Assembly: GCA_929200395.1 (NCBI GenBank)
Contig: CAKMZJ010000005.1
Span: 1-49,580 of the forward strand
Origin: Candidatus Gorgonimonas eunicellae
GTDB taxonomy: Bacteria; Pseudomonadota; Gammaproteobacteria; Pseudomonadales; Endozoicomonadaceae
Length of the DNA: 49,580 nt
Direction of reading: 5' to 3'
In this document: piece by piece, positions 42,696-49,580 of the stretch
Layout: each line of letters begins with the position of its first letter
How positions within the stretch are numbered: the first letter of the stretch is position 1
Program-made: the position numbers and the translations under genes
Notes under the pieces: model-generated
Told to the model about the DNA's origin: nothing
The model's input: only the letters and a program-made list of their open reading frames with translations
The model's database searches: none

Positions 42696-44093
42696 ATGTC
42701 GGTTATAAAATTTGATATAGTAATAATAGGAACAGGCCCAGCTGGAGAAGGCGCAGCAATGCATGCTGTTAAGGACGGCAAAAAAGTTGCTGTTATAGAG
42801 TTTAAACCTCAGGTTGGCGGTAATTGTACACATTTAGGGACTATCCCATCAAAAACCTTACGCCATTGCGTTAAACAAACATTAGATTTTAATCTTAACC
42901 CCTTTTTTAGAAATATATCAGATCCTAAGTGGATTAACTACTCTCAAATACTTAAGCAAGCGGAATATGTGGTGCAAAAGCAGTCATTATTAAGATTTAA
43001 CTATTATTCATCTAATAGAATTAAAGTGTTTTTTGGTGAAGCGCAAATAGTAGATAAACACAGCGTTAAAGTTACTGCACCTAAAGGAAATACCGATCAG
43101 CTTATTGCAGATAAAATAATTATTGCAACAGGGGCTAAGCCATATAGACCAGCAGATATTAATTTTAGCCATAAAAATATATTTGATAGCGATACCATTT
43201 TAACTATGGATAAAACCCCTAGAAGAATGATAATTTATGGTGCTGGTGTGGTCGGTTGTGAATATGCATCGATTTTTTCTGCTTTGGGAATTAAAGTTGA
43301 CTTAATTAATACTAGAAATAGACTATTATCGTTTCTAGATATGGAAATCTCCGATGCGCTAAGCTATCAGTTAAGAAAAGGCAATGTAATTATTAGGCAT
43401 AATGAAACCTATGAGCAAGTAATAACTGATGATAAATCAGTAACTATTAAATTAAAATCAGGAAAGTCTATCACCGCAGATGTACTACTATGGGCAAATG
43501 GTAGAACTGGTAACCATGATAGGCTGAATCTAAGTAGCGTAGGCATTAAAGCCGATAAAAGAGGCTATATACCTGTTAATAAACATTACCAGACATCATG
43601 TAGTAATATTTATGCAGTGGGAGATATAATAGGTTGGCCAAGCTTGGCAAGTGCCGCTAATGCTCAAGGACGTTCTGTAGCTGCTTATATCAATGGTAAT
43701 AAAAATTGGCTCTATGTAAGCGAAATACCAACTGGAATCTATACTATACCTGAGATTAGCTCTTTAGGTTATACTGAAGAACAACTTACCCAAGAAGCCG
43801 TACCTTACGAAGTAGGAAAAGCTTTTTTTTCTAATATAGCCCGTGCTCAAATTACTGGTGAGGTAGTTGGCATGTTAAAAATTTTATTTCACCGAGAAAC
43901 GCTAAAAATTTTAGGAATTCATTGTTTTGGTGACCAAGCCTCAGAAATAATACACATAGGTCATATTGCAATGTCAGCTACTGGTAAAAGTAATAATATC
44001 AACTGTTTTATATCTACTACTTTTAATTATCCTACTATGGCAGAGGCATATAGAATTGCAGCGTTAGATGGCCTTAATCGAATAAATAATTAA
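42696..44093 (+). CDS. sthA: Soluble pyridine nucleotide transhydrogenase
   Basis: Cytosolic flavoprotein that converts NADPH and NAD+ to NADP+ and NADH. 465 residues, as in E. coli SthA. FAD site [15 protein letters not shown] at the N-terminus; [17 protein letters not shown] replaces the CxxxxC disulfide of lipoamide dehydrogenases with a single cysteine, which is the SthA hallmark. NAD site [19 protein letters not shown] near residue 180; [18 protein letters not shown] near 305; dimer domain to the end. AAGGAT precedes the ATG. Third gene of apbE-nqrM-sthA, a grouping centred on redox balance. Confidence 0.95.
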   Translation: MSVIKFDIVIIGTGPAGEGAAMHAVKDGKKVAVIEFKPQVGGNCTHLGTIPSKTLRHCVKQTLDFNLNPFFRNISDPKWINYSQILKQAEYVVQKQSLLRFNYYSSNRIKVFFGEAQIVDKHSVKVTAPKGNTDQLIADKIIIATGAKPYRPADINFSHKNIFDSDTILTMDKTPRRMIIYGAGVVGCEYASIFSALGIKVDLINTRNRLLSFLDMEISDALSYQLRKGNVIIRHNETYEQVITDDKSVTIKLKSGKSITADVLLWANGRTGNHDRLNLSSVGIKADKRGYIPVNKHYQTSCSNIYAVGDIIGWPSLASAANAQGRSVAAYINGNKNWLYVSEIPTGIYTIPEISSLGYTEEQLTQEAVPYEVGKAFFSNIARAQITGEVVGMLKILFHRETLKILGIHCFGDQASEIIHIGHIAMSATGKSNNINCFISTTFNYPTMAEAYRIAALDGLNRINN

Positions 44094-44100
44094 AGTTTAC

Positions 44101-44185
44101 TACTTCAAATTTAAATAAACTAGTTTTTTATAAAAAAGTATACAAATAGAAACAATATTAACTTACTAGTTAGTCATTTGAAGTA
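44101..44185. terminator. Nested inverted repeat between sthA and dsbB
   Basis: Outer arms TACTTCAAAT (44101-44110) and ATTTGAAGTA (44176-44185) are perfect complements. Inside them AACTAGT and ACTAGTT form a second pair, and the centre is TTTTTTATAAAAAA. The whole 85-base unit lies between two convergent genes. It may be a bidirectional terminator or a small palindromic element. Confidence 0.5.
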
Positions 44186-44205
44186 AAAGAGATGTGAAAT
44201 TTCTT

Positions 44206-44742
44206 TTAGTTTAATTTATTGTGCCACTTATATGACAAAGCGCATAGAAAAATAATAGCTAGATACCCAGAAAATATTAGCAGCATCCAATAGGTTACTG
44301 GAATATTAAAAAGCAGAAAATTACTTTCTTGGCATTCTACTTGAGGTTTAAATAAAATAGGTAACCATTGATCTAAAGGCAAGTTAAAAGGAAATTCAGT
44401 TTTAATGCTACAAGTGGCAAACAACGTATTGCTAATGGTTAGTTGCCAATATATTTGTGTTATAACAGCATAAAAACCGTATGCAATTGCTATTGTTGTA
44501 ATTGAAAAACCTATTTTACGGATAACACTAGAAAGTGGATTTACTATAAATATACTAAATCCAGTAGCTATTAATAAAATAGCTACTCTCTGATAAACAC
44601 AATATTTACAAGGAAGTTCAGTTAACACCAATTGAAAATATAACGAAAGTAGTATTAATAATAAAGCAGACAATGCTAGTAGCATCCAAAAAAATCTGTT
44701 TTTTTGTAATTGATAAAGGTTTAGCATTATATTTTTCATCAT
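44206..44742 (-). CDS. dsbB: Disulfide bond formation protein B
   Basis: Inner-membrane quinone reductase that reoxidises DsbA. 178 residues with four membrane helices (about 15-33, 48-66, 74-92, 148-168). First redox pair CKYC after helix 1 (LTELPCKYCVYQRVAIL), second pair in the periplasmic loop (ATCSIKTEF and PQVEC). The quinone-binding arginine of CVYQR is present. AAAAGGAA is close to two possible starts (44742 and 44739). Follows the DUF2333 gene by 24 bases on the same strand. The cysteine-rich exported proteins nearby would be its clients. Confidence 0.94.
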   Translation of the reverse strand: MMKNIMLNLYQLQKNRFFWMLLALSALLLILLSLYFQLVLTELPCKYCVYQRVAILLIATGFSIFIVNPLSSVIRKIGFSITTIAIAYGFYAVITQIYWQLTISNTLFATCSIKTEFPFNLPLDQWLPILFKPQVECQESNFLLFNIPVTYWMLLIFSGYLAIIFLCALSYKWHNKLN

Positions 44743-44766
44743 AGTTCCTTTTATTATCTACTTAGT

Positions 44767-45801
44767 TTACCCTTGTTCTAGTAATTTTTTTAAATCTACT
44801 ATACCTATATTAGCACGTGAAATATAACTAGAAATCATTAATGAGTGATTAGTAAATATACCAAAACCGGATGAGTTTAGTATCATTGGTGAAAATATGC
44901 GCTGTTGCGTCATTAGTAGCTCAACTATTATTTGATCAATACTAGCTAACGCATGTTTTTTGCTTAATATATCAAAAAAATCAATTCTAATAGCTTGCAG
45001 TAAATGTATTAACGCCCATGCGGTACCTCTAGCCTCGTAAACAATATCATCAAGTTTCAACCAAGGGGTTGTTTGTTGATTTTTAGGGTCATCATTTATA
45101 ATTATGCTAGCTCCATTTTGCTCTAAGCTTGGTTTTATAGTGCATATGCTTAATCTTTGAGATAGACTACCTAATCTTGTTGCTACATCTGATAACCAAC
45201 GTGCAAGATTATCGGCTCGATTATAAAAATGAGTATTTACATCTTTTTTAGCTAATCTTTTAGTATATGCTACAAGCTTGTTAATTCCAATTTGATATTC
45301 AGATTCACTAGCTGGAAGCATCCAGCTACGAGCATCAAAATTAAATTGTGGCTCAGCTTTTGCTAAATCTGGATCTTCTTTAGATTGACTTTGGGATCGG
45401 CAAAAATCTTTCCTCATTACTCTAGTCATATCTCTAATCTGAATTAGCACTCCTATTTCCCATGAGCTGATATTATCTAAAACTACTCCAGGAGGCATAA
45501 TATCATTAGCGATAAATCCTCCAGGTTTGTTTAATAGTGTTTCAGCTAAATGTATTAATGTAGAAGAGGTTGTTACTCCTATAACAGTTGTAGCAGTGCT
45601 TTCAGTGATATATTTTTTATATTGTGTTTCTATTGGGAATAGTTTAGGCTCTTGGCTCCAGTACCAACCTAAAAGGCACAGCAGCAGAAACACTGATGAG
45701 ATAGTAGTTAATAGCCAAGTAGCAAATTTTTTTTGAAAGAAAAAATTGTATAATTTTAATATCAATTGTTTACAGAAAATGTTTATTTTTTGTATATACA
45801 C
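44767..45801 (-). CDS. DUF2333 family membrane-anchored protein
   Basis: 344 residues, recognised as the conserved gammaproteobacterial DUF2333 family. Single N-terminal helix (about residues 26-48), then VIGVTTSSTLIHLAETLLNKPGGFIANDIMPPG, the family's best-known block, followed by SSWEIGVLIQIRDMTRVMRKDFCRSQSQSKEDPDLAKAE and FYNRADNLARWLSDVATRLGSLSQRLS. The function is unknown; a periplasmic envelope role is likely. Starts at GTG 45801, with GAGAGG about five bases upstream. Cotranscribed with dsbB. Confidence 0.85.
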   Translation of the reverse strand: MYIQKINIFCKQLILKLYNFFFQKKFATWLLTTISSVFLLLCLLGWYWSQEPKLFPIETQYKKYITESTATTVIGVTTSSTLIHLAETLLNKPGGFIANDIMPPGVVLDNISSWEIGVLIQIRDMTRVMRKDFCRSQSQSKEDPDLAKAEPQFNFDARSWMLPASESEYQIGINKLVAYTKRLAKKDVNTHFYNRADNLARWLSDVATRLGSLSQRLSICTIKPSLEQNGASIIINDDPKNQQTTPWLKLDDIVYEARGTAWALIHLLQAIRIDFFDILSKKHALASIDQIIVELLMTQQRIFSPMILNSSGFGIFTNHSLMISSYISRANIGIVDLKKLLEQG

Positions 45802-46306
45802 TGTTGCCTCTCATTTTGTTGATACACCTTCAAGTATAAATTTTATATATTTATCATATCAATACTTCGGAAAATTTTTGTATTACCTAGTGCTAAATAA
45901 ACACATAGTAAATTTTAAAAGGAAAAATCTCATATTCAGAAATACCCTAAAAATATAGATGTAAATACAAATTAAAAATTCATAAATATTTATGTTACTT
46001 TATTGTTAGAAATATAGTAAATGCTTTTATGTAAATTAACTACTATCATAACATTAAATCAACTTATAATAAAGTTTAAACCCTTGTATTTAAAGGGTTT
46101 TGTCTCTATTAAAGTATTTTAAATTATTGTTGTGAAATAAATTACTGATCAATATTAGTAATTTATGTTTTTTAAAGTGAAAAAATGTAAACTATAATTT
46201 ATATATATTGACTTCCACTAATGTTTGTTATATAAAAAGATGGTCTAGTATATATAAGTAGTTTAAAATTTGTAAAATTCATGTTCAATTAATTACAAGT
46301 ATAATA
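45802..46306. other. Large intergenic region with terminator-like hairpin
   Basis: 505 bases, divergent between the DUF2333 and ankyrin genes, no supported gene. GATACACCTTCAAG (45821-45834) is a half copy of the ACACCTTCA palindrome. AAACCCTT/AAGGGTTT at 46078-46100 with a seven-base loop is a strong hairpin followed by TTGTCTCTATT, as in an intrinsic terminator for the plus strand. No gene lies upstream on that strand, so a small RNA ending there is possible. Confidence 0.4.
46078..46100 (+). terminator. Orphan terminator-like hairpin
   Basis: Eight-base perfect stem AAACCCTT/AAGGGTTT with loop GTATTTA and a T-containing tail. No annotated plus-strand gene precedes it within 1.9 kb, so its transcript is unknown. 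Confidence 0.45.
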
Positions 46307-47494
46307 ATGAAGACTAATTTTGATTCCTCTATTTGCAATTCTGTTTTTGATAATAACCATGATATTGATTGCTCTATATCGACGCAAAGATTTGTTATAC
46401 CAACAAATTCTTCTGAGCACAAAAAAATACCCATATCACAAAGAAAAATATCTCCTTCTAAAGAAGAGATTTTTAAAAGTGATTTATTCGAGTATATTGA
46501 TAGTGGCTCTTACAATAATGTTTTTTTTATAGTATATTGTGAAGATTTACAAGAAGATGTAGCGAAAGTAATAGATTTAGCTATTTCTAGAGCTGCAAGA
46601 ATTGGGCAAAAAAAAATACTGCAATTATTAAGTGATTATCGTAAGCAAAGTTTTCACCTTGAAAAAACTCAAAATAAAAGTTTTTATGATCCTTTGCATC
46701 AAGCTATATGTGCTGAGCAAATAGAAATTATAAAATATTTATTAAATGAAGAATATCATTCTGTAAATGGTAATCTAGATAAACAGTTAGCAAAACAACA
46801 CCCTCAACTAATACCTATTAATCAAGCAGTTATTGTAGGCAATGAAAAAATAGTTCGTTACTTAATTAAAAAATCAGCTAGAATAGATGGCTTTTATGGT
46901 GCTAAATCGTCTCCAATATTTCATGCTACATTAAAGGGATGTAATAAAATATTAAAACTATTGTTAGAGAAAGGTGCTAACCCTGATTCTTTTTCTACAG
47001 GAGAAAATACTGCATTATATCAAGCTAGTATTAGAGGAAACACTGAAGCAGTATGCATGCTATTAGAGGCTGGAGCAGATGCAAATTCATTTACTACAGG
47101 AGCAGCCACTCCAATATTTCATGCGGCGATTAATGAATGTACTGATATTATAAAAATGTTATTGTTTTGTAATGCAGATCCTGATTCTAAAGCTAAAGGT
47201 AAAAATACTCCACTGTATGGAGCCGTTGATGCAAATAAAATTAAAAGTGTTAAAATGTTGCTATCTAAGGCGCTTTCTAAAACGGCAGATATAAACGCAT
47301 TTGCTCAAGGAAAACAAACACCACTTTATTGTGCTGCTGAAAAAGGCTATTATGATATAGTTCATTTATTATTAATAAAAAAAGCAAACGTAAATGCATT
47401 TGCTACAGGCGAAGATACGCCAATTTTTATTGCTAATCAAAACAATCATGTTGAAATTGTTAAACTACTTAAAATCTATGGTGCTATGCAATAA
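46307..47494 (+). CDS. Ankyrin-repeat protein (effector candidate)
   Basis: 395 residues. The first 50 are polar and disordered-looking, without a signal peptide. From about residue 125 to the end there are six or seven ankyrin repeats, clearest in NTALYQASIRGNTEAVCMLLEAGADANSF, ATPIFHAAINECTDIIKMLL, NTPLYGAVDANKIKSVKMLL, QTPLYCAAEKGYYDIVHLLL and DTPIFIANQNNHVEIVKLL. The linkers are unusually regular, each containing F/A-TG or A-QGK before the next TP, which points to recent internal duplication. Ankyrin proteins of intracellular bacteria are commonly secreted into the host; that is inferred. yggX follows 11 bases on. Confidence 0.85.
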   Translation: MKTNFDSSICNSVFDNNHDIDCSISTQRFVIPTNSSEHKKIPISQRKISPSKEEIFKSDLFEYIDSGSYNNVFFIVYCEDLQEDVAKVIDLAISRAARIGQKKILQLLSDYRKQSFHLEKTQNKSFYDPLHQAICAEQIEIIKYLLNEEYHSVNGNLDKQLAKQHPQLIPINQAVIVGNEKIVRYLIKKSARIDGFYGAKSSPIFHATLKGCNKILKLLLEKGANPDSFSTGENTALYQASIRGNTEAVCMLLEAGADANSFTTGAATPIFHAAINECTDIIKMLLFCNADPDSKAKGKNTPLYGAVDANKIKSVKMLLSKALSKTADINAFAQGKQTPLYCAAEKGYYDIVHLLLIKKANVNAFATGEDTPIFIANQNNHVEIVKLLKIYGAMQ

Positions 47495-47505
47495 TAGGAA
47501 AATTT

Positions 47506-47775
47506 ATGGCAAGAACAGTTAATTGTATAAAATATGGCAAACAAATGGAAGGTCTGGATGTTGCACCTATTCCTGGAGATAAAGGCCAATGGGTTTACGA
47601 TAATATCTCTAAAACAGCTTGGAATGAGTGGCAGCAATACCAAACTAGACTGATAAACGAAAAACACCTTAATTTATTAGAGATTAAAACTAGAGAATAT
47701 TTACTACAACAAATGCATGCTTTTTTTACTGGAGGTCAGGTAGATGCAGTAGAAGGATATACACCTTCTGCCTGA
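47506..47775 (+). CDS. yggX: Fe(2+)-trafficking protein YggX
   Basis: 89 residues, the full family length. YggX binds ferrous iron and protects iron-sulfur clusters against oxidants. Recognised from ARTVNCIKYGKQMEGLDVAPIPGDKGQWVYDNISKTAWNEWQ, LINEKHLNLLEIKTREYLLQQM and the C-terminal EGYTPSA. The conserved cysteine is residue 7. TAGGAAAA lies seven bases before the ATG, 11 bases after the ankyrin gene, so a host-interaction gene and a stress gene seem to share a transcript. mutY, a common partner, is not adjacent. Confidence 0.94.
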   Translation: MARTVNCIKYGKQMEGLDVAPIPGDKGQWVYDNISKTAWNEWQQYQTRLINEKHLNLLEIKTREYLLQQMHAFFTGGQVDAVEGYTPSA

Positions 47776-47864
47776 ATATCAGATGCATGACATTAAGTAT
47801 CTAACAGAGTAATAATGATGTTTGATGTCTCATGTTTTAATAATAAAACAAGCTTTTTGAGTCC

Positions 47865-47985
47865 TTTAATAGACAAGACTTTTAAGCTTTTATATTGCGT
47901 TAGTATATCTTGTTTTAGCAGATACTAAATCTGCAAAACACTGTTTTGACTAAAAACTTATAACTAGTTGCTGAAAACTGCACTT
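47865..47985. repeat. Partial copy of the dispersed inverted-repeat family
   Basis: About 120 bases matching 1165-1285: the runs AAGCTTTTAT, CGTTAGTAT, CTGCAAAA-ACTG, CTAAAAACTTATAA and TTGCTGAAAACT occur in the same order and spacing. The left end seen at 1032 is missing here or lost. Lies between yggX and the LRR gene. Confidence 0.6.
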
Positions 47986-48152
47986 CCAGCTGCTTTAATA
48001 CACGACTAACTTCCATATATTGCTTTATCAAAATATCTTCATTATTTTAATAAAATAACTCTAAAAGATTAAACTTTTTTTCAAAAAATTACTCTAGTTA
48101 TTAGTGTGGTGTTATATCTTACATAAATAGAAATTTTAACTAGGGGTTCGTT
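47986..48152. other. Leader of the second LRR gene
   Basis: No gene. Continuation of the 47776-48152 gap. Ends with AGGGG eight bases before the LRR start. No clear -35/-10 pair recognised. Confidence 0.3.
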
Positions 48153-49544
48153 ATGAATGAAATAAATAATGTGATAAATCCAACTATTATAAGTGCTACA
48201 GATAATGGCGATGATGTTATAATCTCTAACAATATTGGTTCTGTAGAAACCACCTTTGATACCATTAATAACGAGCTTGAAGACAGAGAAATAGTTACAT
48301 TAAATACAACACTAACAAGTATAGAGCTTAATCCAGATGAATTTATTAAAAGATTAAAACAAAAAACTTTACCTAATTGTACTATTACGGTAAATGGAGA
48401 TGCAATAATAGAAGATTGCGATATATTTTGGCTACCTTCTAGACTAGTTGTAACTAGTAAAGTAATAATAAGGCGATGTCATAATATAACTAAAATTATA
48501 GGGTTAATTGAAGCAGAATCAATATTAATTTCAGATTGCATTAATTTTACAGAAATAGTAAAAAAACCAGAAAAAAATATAAGCTTACAAATTTCTCATT
48601 GCAATAATTTTGTAAAACTACCAGATGATTTTAGAATAAGCCAATTATATATTAATCACTGTGATAAACTAACAAAACTGCCTGAAGATATTATGATTTA
48701 TACATTGCTTTCTATTTGGCATTGCCCCCAAATAATAAATTTACCACAACAGTTCCAACAGCCTAAAAAAACACCTCAAGATTACCCTTTTGTAAGTGTT
48801 ATGACAATTACATCCTGTGATAATATTATAATACCAAAAGAGTTAAAAGTCATAGGTACTTTAACATTAAAGAATTGTAATAATATTATTTCGATACCAA
48901 AAATACATACGGGCTCCCTCATTATCGATTCTTGTATAAACCTACAGCATTTACCTGAATGTTTTACTGCTAGTGGAAATGTTACAATAAAAAATTGCAG
49001 GAAACTAACCTCGTTTCCTGAATCTTGGGTTAATAGAGGACATTTTATCGGTGCGTGTCATAGAATAAAATGTATTAATACTGGTATTACCGAAGAGTAT
49101 GCCGAATCTTTTTTTAGACAATACCCATTACATAATATACATTGTACAGTTGAATCAAGTTATAATATTACTTCACTTGAAGAATTAACAAAATTTTGGC
49201 AAAAGAAAGCTGAGAATAAAGATAATATTAATCTAGAAAATCTAACTACCACCGAAACGCTTGATTTACTTAAATTTTCTTATTTATTAACTAAAACTGA
49301 CTATTATTTAAATGAATTTACAAAAAAAGATTTAGCTGGCAGAGTAATAACTATTTTAAGGAGTATTAGTAAAAATAACTGGTTTAAAGAAGAATCTCTT
49401 AAAATTATACGGAATGCTATTGTATGTAGTTATAGTTATATTCAGTCTCAAGATAGAGTGTTAATTAGTTTAGGAAATTTAGAGTTTTTACCTAGGTTAT
49501 ACAACCTAATTACAGATGCAAAGCTTTATCAAAAAGTGCCGTAA
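48153..49544 (+). CDS. Leucine-rich-repeat protein, second copy (effector candidate)
   Basis: 463 residues, no signal peptide. A polar head (residues 1-60) is followed by about ten short LPX-type repeats from roughly 70 to 300, many with a cysteine at the end of the strand (IIEDCDIFWLPSRLVV, IIRRCHNITKI, LISDCINFTEI, LQISHCNNFVKLPDDF, YINHCDKLTKLPEDI, LKNCNNIISIP, IDSCINLQHLPECF, IKNCRKLTSFPESW). The cysteine position is typical of LRRs whose consensus asparagine is replaced. NTGITEEYAE then opens a helical C-terminal domain of about 145 residues with no signature I know. The protein at 8382-9275 has the same repeat type and TGI boundary. AGGGG lies eight bases before the ATG. Confidence 0.75.
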   Translation: MNEINNVINPTIISATDNGDDVIISNNIGSVETTFDTINNELEDREIVTLNTTLTSIELNPDEFIKRLKQKTLPNCTITVNGDAIIEDCDIFWLPSRLVVTSKVIIRRCHNITKIIGLIEAESILISDCINFTEIVKKPEKNISLQISHCNNFVKLPDDFRISQLYINHCDKLTKLPEDIMIYTLLSIWHCPQIINLPQQFQQPKKTPQDYPFVSVMTITSCDNIIIPKELKVIGTLTLKNCNNIISIPKIHTGSLIIDSCINLQHLPECFTASGNVTIKNCRKLTSFPESWVNRGHFIGACHRIKCINTGITEEYAESFFRQYPLHNIHCTVESSYNITSLEELTKFWQKKAENKDNINLENLTTTETLDLLKFSYLLTKTDYYLNEFTKKDLAGRVITILRSISKNNWFKEESLKIIRNAIVCSYSYIQSQDRVLISLGNLEFLPRLYNLITDAKLYQKVP

Positions 49545-49546
49545 AA

Positions 49547-49566
49547 CCCGTTCCTTTAGGTACGGG
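49547..49566 (+). terminator. Hairpin with IS605-like loop at the window edge
   Basis: CCCGT (49547-49551) and ACGGG (49562-49566) enclose the loop TCCTTTAGGT, exactly the loop of the hairpin at 29539-29558. It lies three bases past the LRR stop. It may be that gene's terminator, or the end of another IS200/IS605-type remnant continuing beyond the window. Confidence 0.5.
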
Positions 49567-49580
49567 ATATAAGGCATAAC

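Noticed and set aside
47751-47769. AGAAGG/CCTTCT inverted repeat at the end of yggX
   Set aside because: It contains ACACCTTC, but the bases encode the conserved EGYTPSA ending of YggX, so I do not count it as a copy of the palindrome family.

Overview
The window looks like a piece of chromosome from an AT-rich, host-associated gammaproteobacterium. The housekeeping genes all have gammaproteobacterial character: dxs/ispA/xseB, ccoNOQP, a YhdP-type AsmA protein, tusE, dusA, sthA, nqrM, dsbB, a DUF2333 protein, yggX, pilF and a one-piece tmRNA. Between them lie many genes I cannot assign: leucine-rich-repeat, ankyrin, propeller-like, coiled-coil and exported proteins typical of intracellular symbionts or pathogens of the Legionella/Coxiella kind. 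I cannot fix the order or genus from sequence alone. No rRNA, CRISPR array, prophage or intact transposase was seen.

Layout. 0-1.3 kb: an unknown membrane protein and a long copy of a dispersed repeat. 1.4-5.1 kb: xseB-ispA-dxs-RDD operon (isoprenoid precursors). 5.1-9.3 kb: unknown membrane protein, then a minus-strand pair encoding an LRR protein and a propeller-like protein ending in a CaaX-type tetrapeptide. 9.35-9.79 kb: tmRNA (ssrA) with a clear promoter. 9.8-12 kb: SPOR-domain protein containing a nine-base homopolymer tract, plus small unknown proteins. 12.4-16.2 kb: YhdP family protein. 16.6-19.8 kb: cbb3 oxidase operon ccoNOQP. 20 kb: nickel superoxide dismutase with a Sec-type signal peptide. 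20.5-24.1 kb: type I secretion fusion protein and ABC transporter of the LapC/LapB (LssD/LssB) type. 24.2-29.3 kb: block of probable host-interaction genes (two coiled-coil proteins, an endonuclease/exonuclease/phosphatase-fold enzyme, a small acidic protein). 29.4-29.6 kb: decayed TnpB tail with an IS200/IS605-type right end. 29.7-35.7 kb: orphan fliA, M18 aminopeptidase, tRNA-Thr, DedA protein with a long extension, pilF, grxD, ung. 36-41 kb: two exported unknown proteins, a small basic protein, tusE and dusA. 41.2-44.1 kb: short repeat copy with a promoter beside it, then apbE-nqrM-sthA. 44.2-45.8 kb: dsbB and DUF2333. 46.3-49.5 kb: ankyrin protein, yggX, another repeat copy and a second LRR protein.

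How it fits together. The core genes point to aerobic, microaerobic-capable respiration (cbb3), probable Na+-NQR (ApbE and NqrM are its maturation factors, although no nqrABCDEF is present here), the MEP isoprenoid route, oxidative-stress and iron-sulfur maintenance (Ni-SOD, GrxD, YggX) and an oxidising periplasm (DsbB). The accessory genes suggest interaction with a eukaryotic host. The items I rate highest are the exported Ni-SOD, the CaaX-ending propeller-like protein beside an LRR protein, the dispersed inverted-repeat family, and the IS605-like guide-RNA-type remnant. Function calls rest on motif recognition by eye; no database search was possible.
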